Shown here piece after piece: positions 8,329 through 15,918 of a stretch of DNA of 30,974 nt. Position 1 is the first letter of the stretch. Every line of letters begins with the position of its first letter. The stretch is from the NCBI GenBank assembly GCA_934089255.1, contig CAKOJI010000016.1:1-30974 (forward strand), in the 5' to 3' direction. The position numbers and the translations under genes were made by a program. Source of the DNA: an uncultured Bacilli bacterium (GTDB lineage Bacteria; Bacillota_I; Bacilli_A; RF39; UBA660). Below the pieces are notes generated by a model, which saw only the letters and a list, made by a program, of their open reading frames with translations, was not told the DNA's origin and did no database searches.

Positions 8329-9351
8329 ATGAAATGTGTTAAATTATATGGTCCTAAAGATTTAAGAGTGGAGAAAATTGAAGAAGTAAAAAGTAAAAAT
8401 GGAAGTGTGGTTTTTAAGGTAGAAGCTTGTGGTATTTGTGGAAGTGACTTACATTATTTTGAAAGTGGAGAACCAAATGGTTTGATACTTGGACATGAAT
8501 TTGCTGGAACAGTAATAGATCCAGGTAATAGTAATTTAAGTGTAGGTGATAGAGTAACAGGTTTACCTATTTCGCCTTGTGGTGTTTGTAATGCTTGTAA
8601 AAGTGATAATCCTCAATATTGTAAAATGACTTGGAGTAAAGCTGTTGGGCTTTCACTTTATAATAGTGGTGCTTATGCAGAAATTTCAAGTTGTAGAAGT
8701 GATATGGTAAAAAAATTACCAGATAATATGTCTTTTGATGAAGCTGCTATGGTTGAACCTAGTTCTGTTTCTTTACATGCTGTTAATTTGGCTAAAATAA
8801 AAGCAGGAGAGTCAGTATTAATTGTTGGTGGTGGAATTATTGGATTAATGTGTGCTGAATTTGCAAAGTTAAATGGTGCTAAATATATAGCAATTATAGA
8901 AACAAATCCTTTAAGAGGAGAAAAGGCCGTTAAATATGGTGCAATTAATGAATATTATAATGCGTTAGATAAAGAAACTATTCCTAATCTAGTGGCTAAA
9001 ACTGTTGGTGGATTTGATGTAGTTTTAGAGTGTTCTGGAAATGGTGCGGCTGTTAGTGAAGCAATAATGGCTGTTAGACCAGGAGGAACTATAGTTATGG
9101 TTGGAGTATCTTTAACTCCTGTAACTGTTCCTTTAGTAATGAGTGTTATGGGTGAAGTAACTATGCAAGGTGCTATTGCCTATACTGTTAAAGAGTTTGA
9201 AGATTGTATTGATTTAATTGCTAATAAAAAAATAGATGTTTTAAAATATATAGATGATAGAGTAGGATTAGATGGTGTAGAACATGCTTTCTTAAGGCTT
9301 ACTAATGGTAATGATCCTGCCGTTAAAATAATAATACATCCAGGTGAATAA
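8329..9351 (+). CDS. Zinc-dependent alcohol dehydrogenase (MDR, sorbitol/threonine DH-like)
   Basis: A 340-residue medium-chain dehydrogenase. Catalytic zinc ligands are visible: Cys34 in ACGICGSD and the GHE motif (His56, Glu57). Structural zinc is bound by Cys84, 87, 90 and 98 (CGVCNAC then YC). The NAD(P)-binding site is VGGGIIGLMCAEFAK at about 165-180. The sorbitol/butanediol/threonine dehydrogenase group fits best; the exact polyol or alcohol cannot be assigned. Its own promoter and a strong AAGGAGAG site start a three-gene unit with the DUF1292 protein (2-bp gap) and the transglycosylase; no functional link among the three is evident. Confidence 0.88.
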   Translation: MKCVKLYGPKDLRVEKIEEVKSKNGSVVFKVEACGICGSDLHYFESGEPNGLILGHEFAGTVIDPGNSNLSVGDRVTGLPISPCGVCNACKSDNPQYCKMTWSKAVGLSLYNSGAYAEISSCRSDMVKKLPDNMSFDEAAMVEPSSVSLHAVNLAKIKAGESVLIVGGGIIGLMCAEFAKLNGAKYIAIIETNPLRGEKAVKYGAINEYYNALDKETIPNLVAKTVGGFDVVLECSGNGAAVSEAIMAVRPGGTIVMVGVSLTPVTVPLVMSVMGEVTMQGAIAYTVKEFEDCIDLIANKKIDVLKYIDDRVGLDGVEHAFLRLTNGNDPAVKIIIHPGE

Positions 9352-9353
9352 AA

Positions 9354-9584
9354 ATGACTGATTTAATAACATTTGACTATATGGATCAAAATGGTAAATT
9401 TATTAAATGTAATATAATTGATAGATTTAGTAGTGGTAATAAAAATTACATTATTTATGATATAGATGGTAGTGATGATATTTATTCAGCATTATATGAA
9501 ATTATTGATGATAAGATAAAAATTATAGAGATAACAGACAGTAAGGACTATGATATTGTTGATAAATATTTGGAGAATTTATGA
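9354..9584 (+). CDS. DUF1292 family protein
   Basis: A 76-residue acidic protein with the DUF1292 pattern: ITFDYMDQNGKFIKC, KNYIIYDIDG, YSALYEI, and the acidic helical end VDKYLENL. Firmicute members (YrzB-like) are small beta-sheet proteins of unknown role. AGGTGA lies upstream. Its stop overlaps the next start by 4 bp (ATGA), so translation is coupled to the transglycosylase gene; a similar pairing with a membrane protein recurs at 21234-22126. Confidence 0.8.
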   Translation: MTDLITFDYMDQNGKFIKCNIIDRFSSGNKNYIIYDIDGSDDIYSALYEIIDDKIKIIEITDSKDYDIVDKYLENL

Positions 9585-10705
9585 ATTTAGAATTGTTTAT
9601 TAAAAGTGATGGAAAAATAGTTTGTTTAATTAATGATAAGTCAGGAGAACATTATGTATATTATAAAGATTACATTTTGGATATATATAAAGCGTTAAAA
9701 AGTAGTAAAGATTTATCTATTCGTAATAATAATATAAATTTTAGTACAGATAAGTTTAATGTTTTTATAAAGTCTTATAGTAATAATATAGATAATGATT
9801 TAAATGATTTAATAGAACAGGCTAAGAAAATAAATTTAATAAATAAAAAGAAGAAATTAAGGGGTAGAAAAGTTAGAAGATTTGCTGTTTTAACTGGTGT
9901 TACTATAATTTCTTTGGGTACTTTAGTTAATGCTTTTAATTTACCTAAAGATAATACTAATTATAAGATGGAAACGCTGAGTGGTTTTGAAACTCTATAT
10001 TCAGTGAAAACTAACGATGAAATTAAAAACATTAATTTTGAAAATAATGTTACACAAGATGTCTTAGAATCTAAAGAAAATTATGACGTTTCTTTGACGG
10101 ATAGAACTGATAGTGATAAATTTATTAATACTAAAAAGAAATATGGAAGCATAATAGAAAAAATCTCTTTAGAATATGGACTTGACCCGAATGTTATGCT
10201 TGCTATTGCAACGCAAGAAAGTGGTGTTCATAATATTAATAGTAATGGGCCTGCTATTGGATTAATGCAAATAGAGAAATCGGTTTGGAATAATCAGGAT
10301 ATAAGTGCATTTAACTATAGTACTAATTCTTATGAGACGCAACACATTACTACTGAAAAACTTAAAGATTTAGAATTTAATATAAGGGTATCTTGTATGA
10401 TATTTCAAAAGTGTTTAAAAGAAACTAACTATAATATACCCATTGCAATACAAATGTATAATTATGGATACGGAAATATTTTAAAAACAATTAGTAATTA
10501 TTATAATGGTAATGTTGATAGTAAAGAAATATTTAAAAGTAATGATTTAGATTGGTTAGATGCTAGAAGTACAATTAGTGCTGGTGATAAAGAATATTTA
10601 GAACACGTTTTATCATATGTGAAAGATAAAGATAATATATGTTTTAAAAAAGATGATGGTAATATATTTTGTTCTATTTCTAATAAGAATGTAAAAAAAA
10701 TGTAA
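9581..10705 (+). CDS. Membrane-anchored lytic transglycosylase (SLT fold)
   Basis: A 374-residue protein in three parts. The first is a cytoplasmic N-terminal region of ~95 residues that begins with short beta strands (LELFIKSDGKIVCLI). A membrane helix follows at about 100-120, preceded by a basic KKKLRGRKVRR stop-transfer. The third is an external region with a lysozyme-like transglycosylase domain at ~185-310: catalytic Glu213 in ATQESG, then AIGLMQIEKSVW and AIQMYNYGYGN. Such enzymes cut peptidoglycan glycan strands to anhydro-muropeptides. The N-terminal cytoplasmic segment is unusual for a secreted hydrolase and could be the contact for the coupled DUF1292 protein. It may act in sporulation or cell-wall remodelling. 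Confidence 0.85.
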   Translation: MNLELFIKSDGKIVCLINDKSGEHYVYYKDYILDIYKALKSSKDLSIRNNNINFSTDKFNVFIKSYSNNIDNDLNDLIEQAKKINLINKKKKLRGRKVRRFAVLTGVTIISLGTLVNAFNLPKDNTNYKMETLSGFETLYSVKTNDEIKNINFENNVTQDVLESKENYDVSLTDRTDSDKFINTKKKYGSIIEKISLEYGLDPNVMLAIATQESGVHNINSNGPAIGLMQIEKSVWNNQDISAFNYSTNSYETQHITTEKLKDLEFNIRVSCMIFQKCLKETNYNIPIAIQMYNYGYGNILKTISNYYNGNVDSKEIFKSNDLDWLDARSTISAGDKEYLEHVLSYVKDKDNICFKKDDGNIFCSISNKNVKKM

Positions 10706-10732
10706 CTTTTTGTTTTAGAAGTTATATTTTTA
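10702..10732 (+). terminator. Probable intrinsic terminator
   Basis: Six- to seven-pair stem TAACTT/AAGTTA (10703-10708 with 10719-10724) overlapping the stop codon, with a T-rich tail. Weaker than the others in the window. Confidence 0.5.
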
Positions 10733-10759
10733 TGTTAAAATAACTAATAGGTGGTTATG

Positions 10760-11260
10760 ATGGTAAAGACAAATAAATTAAAACAAAAGAAAGTTATTAA
10801 TGAAGATATGATTAAAGTTCGTAATTTAATTATATTATTAGTTATAGTTATATTAATATGTGTAGGATTATATTTTTTTACAGATAAGATGATAAATAAA
10901 GATAATACTGGAAATACTACAAAAGAAGAAGTAAAGATAAATTATGATATTGCTACTATTGGTACTATGTTTAATAGAATAGAAGATGAATACTATGTTA
11001 TTATATATTCTAATAAAGATAATGGTAGTGATTTAGATAGTGTAGTTTCTAAATATAGAAGTAGTGATAATTATATTAAAACTTATTATGTTGATTTGGA
11101 TTTAAAGATTAATTCTGGTGCTAAGGCTGATACAAGTGTTAAAAATCCAAAGAATAGTAATGAAGTAAAGGTAAGTGAACCTACTTTATATAAAATTAAA
11201 AATGGTGTTGCTACTAATACATATATTGGTGTTGACAATATTAGTAAAGTATTAAAATAA
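10760..11260 (+). CDS. Membrane-anchored protein with thioredoxin-fold-like domain lacking CxxC
   Basis: A 166-residue protein: a cytoplasmic basic tail, one helix (about 23-42), then an extracellular domain. The domain order resembles thioredoxin: EYYVIIYS (strand), a helix VVSKYRSS, IKTYYVDLDL (strand), EPTLYKIKNG (cis-Pro-like PTLY before a strand), and YIGVDNISKVL (last helix). Resemblance is by eye; there is no CxxC, so a redox role is unlikely and a binding or chaperone role is a guess. AGGTGG (10749-10754) favours ATG 10760 over the ATG at 10757 or GTG at 10751. It is its own unit between terminators. Confidence 0.7.
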   Translation: MVKTNKLKQKKVINEDMIKVRNLIILLVIVILICVGLYFFTDKMINKDNTGNTTKEEVKINYDIATIGTMFNRIEDEYYVIIYSNKDNGSDLDSVVSKYRSSDNYIKTYYVDLDLKINSGAKADTSVKNPKNSNEVKVSEPTLYKIKNGVATNTYIGVDNISKVLK

Positions 11261-11283
11261 GATGATTTAATCGTCTTTTTTTT
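11259..11283 (+). terminator. Intrinsic terminator
   Basis: Eight-pair stem AAGATGAT/ATCGTCTT (one T-G), 3-nt loop, T run to 11283, starting at the stop codon of the preceding gene. Confidence 0.85.
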
Positions 11284-11321
11284 CTATTTAATATATGTTA
11301 AAATTTATTGGGAGAGTGTTT

Positions 11322-12509
11322 ATGAAGAAAATAAAATTAAATTTAATACAATTATTTTTATTAGTTAGTATTCCTAGTATTATTTTGTCTTTGATAAGTG
11401 GTTCTCTTTTATATAGTAGATTACATAATACTGGTAAGGTTACTACAACTAATAATAAACACGTAAATGAATTTATTAATACTTATAATAAATTATTAGA
11501 TGAATATTATGAGGATTTAGATGAGTCTAAGTTAGTTGATGCTGCTATAAATGGTATGTTGAGTTATACTGGTGATGATTATACTATTTATATGAATGAA
11601 GATGCTACAGATGCTTTAAATGATAAGTTAGATGGTACTTATGAAGGAATAGGTATTAGGATTAGTATTAATGATAGTGGTGAAATATATGTTTATGAAG
11701 TATTTGATAATAGTCCTAGTAAAGAAGCTGGCATATTAGTTGGAGATGTCATTAAAAGTGTTAATAATAAATTAGTTAGTGGTATGAGTACTGATGAAGT
11801 ATCTAAATTAATAAAGGATGTAAAAACAGATATTCCTATAGTTGTTATTAGAGATGGTAATGAGCTTACTTTTAATTTAAGCGTTAAAACATTAATGGTG
11901 CCTGCTATTAAGAGTTCTATTAAAGAATTAAATGGTAAACGGGTAGGTTATATTTATATTAATGCTTTTTCTAGTACTGTTGATACTCAAGTTGAATCTA
12001 CGCTTTTAAGTATGGAAAAAGATGGTATTGATTCTTTAATAATAGATGTTAGAAATAATACTGGTGGATATTTAAGAAGTTGTACTAATATAGTTCAGAT
12101 GTTTTTGGAAAAAGGTAAATTAATGTATACAATTAAATCTAAAAAAGATAGTACAGATTATAAAGATGAAACTGATACTAAGAGAAATTATCCTATTGTT
12201 ATTTTAATAAATGGTAGTAGTGCTAGTGCTAGTGAGATTTTAGCAGGTTCTTTAAAATATAGTTATGGTGCTAAATTAATTGGAACTAAGAGTTATGGTA
12301 AAGGTAAAGTACAATCTACTGGTACTTTAGATGATGGTACCATGATAAAATATACGAGTGCTAAATGGTATATGCCTAATGGTGAGTGTATTGATAAAGT
12401 TGGAATAGAGCCTGATTATAATATAGAACTTGGAGAAGATTACAAAAATAATCCTACCGAAGAAAATGATACTCAACTTAATGAAGCGTTGAAGTTATTA
12501 ACAGAATAA
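11322..12509 (+). CDS. C-terminal processing peptidase (S41, CtpA-like)
   Basis: A 395-residue exported protease. A signal anchor covers about 6-30. A PDZ domain lies near 85-190 (GTYEGIGIRISI, DNSPSKEAGILVGDVI). The S41 catalytic core follows (GYIYINAF, LIIDVRNNTGGYL). The catalytic Ser is at about 302 in SSASASEI and the Lys at about 327 in SYGKGKVQ, spaced 25 apart as in Prc/CtpA. It cleaves exported proteins near their C-termini; in spore formers relatives such as CtpB process SpoIVFA in sigma-K activation, which is possible here given the sporulation genes nearby. GGGAGAG supports ATG 11322 over the upstream in-frame ATG 11295. Confidence 0.9.
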   Translation: MKKIKLNLIQLFLLVSIPSIILSLISGSLLYSRLHNTGKVTTTNNKHVNEFINTYNKLLDEYYEDLDESKLVDAAINGMLSYTGDDYTIYMNEDATDALNDKLDGTYEGIGIRISINDSGEIYVYEVFDNSPSKEAGILVGDVIKSVNNKLVSGMSTDEVSKLIKDVKTDIPIVVIRDGNELTFNLSVKTLMVPAIKSSIKELNGKRVGYIYINAFSSTVDTQVESTLLSMEKDGIDSLIIDVRNNTGGYLRSCTNIVQMFLEKGKLMYTIKSKKDSTDYKDETDTKRNYPIVILINGSSASASEILAGSLKYSYGAKLIGTKSYGKGKVQSTGTLDDGTMIKYTSAKWYMPNGECIDKVGIEPDYNIELGEDYKNNPTEENDTQLNEALKLLTE

Positions 12510-12788
12510 ATATTATAGTAAAAATAGAAGTGAACCTATTATGACTATGAGCGATTTAAGATAAATGGGATCACATAATAATAGAGAAAAACAAGCATAT
12601 AATTCTAATCCCGATATTAAATTAGAAATAAAAATATAGTTTTATCAATAATTTAAAAGATAATTTTTTTCATAAAAATTTTTTAAAAAAATATATTTAC
12701 AAAGAAACCATAATTTGATATATTTTTATTAGGGTAGAGATACTCAAAAAACATAGTTGATAGAATAAAATGTGTAAACGAAATGACA

Positions 12789-12838
12789 AATTATTTAGTA
12801 CATTTTAATTCGCAATTATTTAGTACATTTTAATTCGC
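12789..12838 (+). repeat. Two exact tandem copies of a 25-bp repeat
   Basis: Copies at 12789-12813 and 12814-12838 are identical, reading AATTATTTAGTACATTTT and ending in AATTCGC. The upstream flank TGTAAACGAAATGACA just before them and the repeated motif resemble the multi-repeat termini of IS21-family elements, so this may be an orphan IS end; a protein-binding site is the alternative. Confidence 0.85.
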
Positions 12839-12915
12839 AAATTAACAGATAGTGAACTACTCAAGCGTACATAAAATTTTACGATTCATAAAAAAAACAA
12901 AATCATATAACTTCT

Positions 12916-12947
12916 CTCCCGACCTCGAAAATACTCGGGGGGGGGGG
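12916..12947 (+). promoter_or_regulatory. G11 homopolymer tract with hairpin upstream of surface protein gene
   Basis: Eleven consecutive G at 12937-12947 in a region otherwise poor in G+C. CTCCCGA (12916-12922) can pair with TCGGGGG (12935-12941, one wobble), so the tract is one arm of a hairpin. It lies 55 bp before ATG 13003 and just before a TATAAA. Homopolymeric G tracts in such positions are known phase-variation switches in other bacteria; here that role is inferred. A tract-length sequencing error is possible. Confidence 0.6.
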
Positions 12948-13002
12948 TTATAAAGGAAGTAAATATATGATTTTTTTGTGTGATAAAAAGGAGAGTGATA
13001 TT

Positions 13003-14859
13003 ATGAATTGTAAACAAAAAATAATAATAAGTGTAACAGGAATATTTATAGTATTATTAATACTAGTAGGTTTAACATATGCATACTTTTTAACTAGAAT
13101 ACAAGGTAATACAAATACTAAATCTATTTCAGTTACAACAGCAGATTTAAAACTAACTTATGGAGATGGAACTAATCAAGTATTAGCACTAGATACAAAA
13201 CTACTTCCTAGTAGTGATGCAATAGGTACTAAGGATTTTACTGTTACAAATGAAGGAAACAGTAAAACTAGTTATGTAGTAGTAATAGAAGATGTAAGTA
13301 TAACAAAAGATGGAGCAACTTCTACATTTGAATCTAATGACTTTAGATATACTTTAACTTGTACTAAAAAAGATGGTACAAACTGTGATGGTGTCTCATC
13401 ACAATCAGTATTTCCAATAAATGGTGGAGTACTAGTAACAAATAATATAGATGTGAGTGATACTCAAACTTATACATTGACATTATGGTATATAGATACT
13501 GGAATAGACCAATCAAATGATATGGGAAAGACATATAATGCAAAAGTAAATATAACAAATATAGAGAGTTTAAATACATATAGTACAAATACAAATAGTT
13601 TAGCATATAACATAATAGAAAATGCAAGAACAAAAGCAAATGGTACAGAACTACTTGCAACTCCAAGAAGTGTAGTAGCAGCACAAATTAGTCAATATGG
13701 AACAGGAAAGATCATTGATGAGATTGTCAAAACAGATAAATTATGCTCAGGTTATGACCCTTGGTTGGTGGGAGATAGTGAATCTGCAGCGCAGTCTGGT
13801 AGTGCAGTTAGTTCATATGACGAAGCAGTAGGTAAATATGTATATGATCAATGTGATAGTTGGACAAAAAGGTTATTAAGTTATGATTCTTCAACAAATA
13901 CTCTAACGTTTGATAATAAAGTAAAAGAAATTAAAAATGAGACTACATTAAGTATAGCAAATGATGATTATGGTACATCTTACTATTATCGTGGTTCTGT
14001 AACAGATAATTATGTGAATTTTGCTGGAATGTGTTGGAGAGCAGTTCGTATAGCAGGAGACGGAAGTATAAAATTAATATTAGAAGACCAAGATAGTACT
14101 TGTGCAACAAGCGACGGTAATTGGAATATACCAACTACAACTGGTGGTACAACAAAAACTGGTAATTTTGGATATACACAACATGCAGCAAAAACGTTAA
14201 CTGCTTCTGACGGTACACAAAATTCAAATACAAAATCTTTAATGAATTATTTAAATGGTGGAACAGATAAAGATAAATCAATGGCAACAGCATTTAAAAA
14301 CTTTCAAATTGGACCACTAGCAAATTATTTAGATAAATTAAAAGCAGGAGATTGGTGTTTAAATGATAAGGCATATTTTGAAACGGGGAAATATCCAAAT
14401 TATACATATACAGAACTTTCACCTCAAGAAATATTAGACAAACAAGTTAAGGGAACAAGATTTTATTATGACTCAGAAGTTCGTTTAGATGGAACAAAAG
14501 AGCCAACTTTAAAATGTAACGGAACAAATATGAGTAAATTTGCAGATAATACAAATATGTATGTAGGAACATTAACAATAGATGAAATAGTATATGCAGG
14601 TGGAAAATTTAGAACAAGCAATCCAGATTATTATTTAATAAATGATTATCATAAATCTAATGGTTTATACTTTTGGTCTTTGGCGCCTAGCAGCTTCGAC
14701 GGCAACGTCGATAGCGCGTTCAGCGTGAACGGCGATGCCTTCTTGATCTACGACGCTGTGAACGACAACAACGCTTTCCGTCCCGCAGTTTCTCTAAAAT
14801 CTAGTGCACAAATTACTGGTGGAGATGGAACAAAAACTAATCCTTATACTGTAGGCTGA
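13003..14859 (+). CDS. Large surface protein with DGR-type variable C-terminal domain
   Basis: A 618-residue exported protein. The N-terminal hydrophobic segment (about 6-27, ending GLTYAYF) resembles the signal peptides of camelysin/TasA-like SipW substrates, followed by a beta-rich domain (~30-190). A middle domain has Cys residues and the motif NFAGMCWRAVRIAGDGSIKLI (about 330-355). The C-terminal domain contains YFWSLAP, then FRPAVSLKSS and GGDGTKTNPY. The W-S-L-x-P to RPAVSL layout resembles lectin-like domains (DUF6273-like WLRSPG...GVRPALWL) that serve as DGR targets. Residues ~561-595 are encoded by an abrupt G+C-rich stretch, described separately. AAGGAGAG favours ATG 13003; an in-frame ATG at 12967 also has a site (AAGGAAG). 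It is probably a displayed ligand-binding protein; the partner is unknown. Confidence 0.8.
   Translation: MNCKQKIIISVTGIFIVLLILVGLTYAYFLTRIQGNTNTKSISVTTADLKLTYGDGTNQVLALDTKLLPSSDAIGTKDFTVTNEGNSKTSYVVVIEDVSITKDGATSTFESNDFRYTLTCTKKDGTNCDGVSSQSVFPINGGVLVTNNIDVSDTQTYTLTLWYIDTGIDQSNDMGKTYNAKVNITNIESLNTYSTNTNSLAYNIIENARTKANGTELLATPRSVVAAQISQYGTGKIIDEIVKTDKLCSGYDPWLVGDSESAAQSGSAVSSYDEAVGKYVYDQCDSWTKRLLSYDSSTNTLTFDNKVKEIKNETTLSIANDDYGTSYYYRGSVTDNYVNFAGMCWRAVRIAGDGSIKLILEDQDSTCATSDGNWNIPTTTGGTTKTGNFGYTQHAAKTLTASDGTQNSNTKSLMNYLNGGTDKDKSMATAFKNFQIGPLANYLDKLKAGDWCLNDKAYFETGKYPNYTYTELSPQEILDKQVKGTRFYYDSEVRLDGTKEPTLKCNGTNMSKFADNTNMYVGTLTIDEIVYAGGKFRTSNPDYYLINDYHKSNGLYFWSLAPSSFDGNVDSAFSVNGDAFLIYDAVNDNNAFRPAVSLKSSAQITGGDGTKTNPYTVG
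14683..14787 (+). other. Putative DGR variable region (VR)
   Basis: Thirty-five codons with 62 G/C of 105 by my count (59%), inside a gene otherwise near 30%. Within it Asn is always AAC and codons are almost all NNC or NNT: AGC, GAC, GGC, GTC, ATC, TAC, TTC, GCC, GAT, GCT. Each differs from AAC or AAT only at the A positions, which is what adenine-specific mutagenic retrohoming from an AAC-rich template produces. The invariant-looking end TTCCGTCCCGCAGTT would be the IMH-like boundary. No matching template repeat exists elsewhere in this window. Confidence 0.65.
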
Positions 14860-14882
14860 TTGACGGACACTTTTGATTTAGG

Positions 14883-14897
14883 CTAGGTATAACCTAG
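14883..14897 (+). other. Short hairpin downstream of the variable region
   Basis: Perfect 6-bp stem CTAGGT/ACCTAG with 3-nt loop, 24 bp after the surface protein stop. DGR variable regions often have a small cruciform just downstream that aids retrohoming; this may be its counterpart, though the stem is shorter than the usual 7-10 bp. Confidence 0.4.
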
Positions 14898-14975
14898 GTT
14901 TGTAAGCGATAAAACTCGCCTGTTTGTATATAAATTTACAATATTTAAACGTAAAAATTATTAAAATTTCATATA

Positions 14976-15019
14976 AAAAATTCAATAAAATTTTGATTTT
15001 TAAAGTTTATTGAATTTTT
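14976..15019 (+). terminator. Intrinsic terminator after the surface protein gene
   Basis: Perfect 14-bp stem (14976-14989 with 15006-15019), 16-nt loop, A-rich left and T-rich right side, so it may work on both strands. It ends 5 bp before the left end of the IS30 element. Confidence 0.75.
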
Positions 15020-15037
15020 CCTAAATTGAAATTTGAA

Positions 15038-15062
15038 CCGCACCACTAGAGTGCGGCTTTTT
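15038..15062 (+). terminator. Terminator inside the IS left end
   Basis: Stem CCGCAC/GTGCGG (15038-15043 with 15051-15056), then CTTTTT. It would stop transcription entering the element from outside, a common self-protection feature of insertion sequences. It overlaps the inverted repeat. Confidence 0.7.
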
Positions 15063-15101
15063 GATATAATAAAGGAGCCAATTCCCGGCAAGGAGGCTCC
15101 T
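15063..15101 (+). promoter_or_regulatory. Transposase promoter and SD-sequestering hairpin
   Basis: TGATATAAT (15063-15070) is an extended -10. AGGAGCC (15073-15079) is perfectly complementary to GGCTCCT (15095-15101), and the ribosome-binding site AAGGAGG (15090-15096) overlaps the right arm at its last two G. Transcripts containing both arms should be poorly translated. ATG follows at 15104. Confidence 0.6.
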
Positions 15102-15103
15102 AT

Positions 15104-15805
15104 ATGAATTATAAACAATTAACCGAAAAAAAGAAAGTAGAAATTGATATTTTATTAGCACAAGGATTTTCAATGAGAAAAGTTGGAAGAAAACTCGGAA
15201 TAAATCATTCTACAATTTCAAGATATAAGGCAGGTATATATAAAAAAAGAAAAGGCAAAAAAACTGGTATGATGGCCCATTTCAAATGGAACTTAGATAA
15301 TAAAACAGTGTTGCCAATAAGTTTAAGATCAAAGTATATTGAAAATAGAACGGAAGTAGGACATTTAGAAATAGATTCCATAATTGGAAAAAGAAATAAA
15401 TACGACTCAATAGTTTCAATAGTAGATAGATGTACAAGAAAACTATGGTTAATAAAATCAGAATATAAAAACGAATATTATACAAATAAAATAATATATG
15501 ATTTTATAATAAAAAATGATATAAAAGTAAAATCTATAACAGTAGATAATGGACTAGAATTTAAAGCGTTAGGAATAGCTGCGAAGAAGCTTGGAGTAAA
15601 ACTATATAAATGTGATCCTTACTGTTCGTTTCAAAGAGGGACAAATGAAAGAATGAATGCGATGGTAAGGAGATTTTTACCAAAAGGTTATTCCTTAAAA
15701 ACAGTAACGCAATATTATTTAGATAATATAGCATTTGAAATAAACTATATGCCGAAAAAGATATTTGGATTTAAAAGTGCATTTGAAAAAGAGTTGGAAT
15801 ATTAA
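15104..15805 (+). CDS. IS30-family transposase
   Basis: A 233-residue DDE transposase. An N-terminal helix-turn-helix (about 18-42, GFSMRKVGRKLGINHSTISR) binds the ends. The catalytic core has Asp91 in GHLEIDSIIG, Asp148 in SITVDNGLEF and Glu182 in RGTNERMN; D148 and E182 are 33 residues apart, the classical DDx33E of IS30. It is shorter than most IS30 transposases (usually over 300 residues), lacking much of the linker between HTH and core, but all key residues and both terminal repeats are present, so it could be active. Translation is probably repressed by the leader hairpin at 15073-15101. Confidence 0.93.
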   Translation: MNYKQLTEKKKVEIDILLAQGFSMRKVGRKLGINHSTISRYKAGIYKKRKGKKTGMMAHFKWNLDNKTVLPISLRSKYIENRTEVGHLEIDSIIGKRNKYDSIVSIVDRCTRKLWLIKSEYKNEYYTNKIIYDFIIKNDIKVKSITVDNGLEFKALGIAAKKLGVKLYKCDPYCSFQRGTNERMNAMVRRFLPKGYSLKTVTQYYLDNIAFEINYMPKKIFGFKSAFEKELEY

Positions 15806-15918
15806 ATTTTATTTGAAACAAAATATATAAAAAAACGATAACAAATAAAAGAAAAATTGACTAATATTTATTATCTGATAAAATTAAATTAAGTGGTGCG
15901 GTTGAAATTACAATATAA

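Larger units (their letters stand above)
12510..13002 (+). other. Long intergenic region ahead of the surface protein gene
   Basis: About 490 bp with no intact gene. From ~12530 to 12639 a frame with one internal stop can be read (ending NPDIKLEIKI), possibly a decayed gene, but no family is recognisable. 12640-12780 is A/T-rich and featureless. 12789-12838 is a tandem repeat and 12916-12947 a hairpin with a G11 tract (both listed separately). The untypical GC-rich patches suggest insertion and decay of foreign DNA here. Confidence 0.6.
15025..15914 (+). mobile_element. Complete IS30-family insertion sequence (890 bp)
   Basis: Terminal inverted repeats of 22 bp at 15025-15046 and 15893-15914 match at 20 positions (shared core AACCGCACCAC, outer ATTGNAATTT). 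They flank one transposase gene with intact DDE residues. No clear 2-3 bp target duplication is seen: the left flank ends CTAA and the right flank begins ATAAAA. It carries an internal terminator near the left end and a structured leader that hides the ribosome-binding site. The right end abuts a truncated reverse transcriptase and the left end a terminator hairpin, so insertion was probably followed by a deletion on the left. Confidence 0.9.

Noticed and set aside
12789..12838. CRISPR array
   Set aside because: Two directly abutting copies with no spacers, no cas genes.
12640..12900. Possible RNA gene or riboswitch upstream of the surface protein
   Set aside because: A/T-rich without conserved stems or any recognised riboswitch core.
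13364..13684. Minus-strand open frame of 106 codons (Leu/Tyr/His-rich)
   Set aside because: Antisense shadow of the surface protein gene; composition is low-complexity and there is no ribosome-binding site.
14860..15024. DGR template repeat between VR and IS
   Set aside because: Searched by eye for the CGTCCCGCAG and AAC-rich patterns; none present, sequence is A/T-rich with hairpins only.
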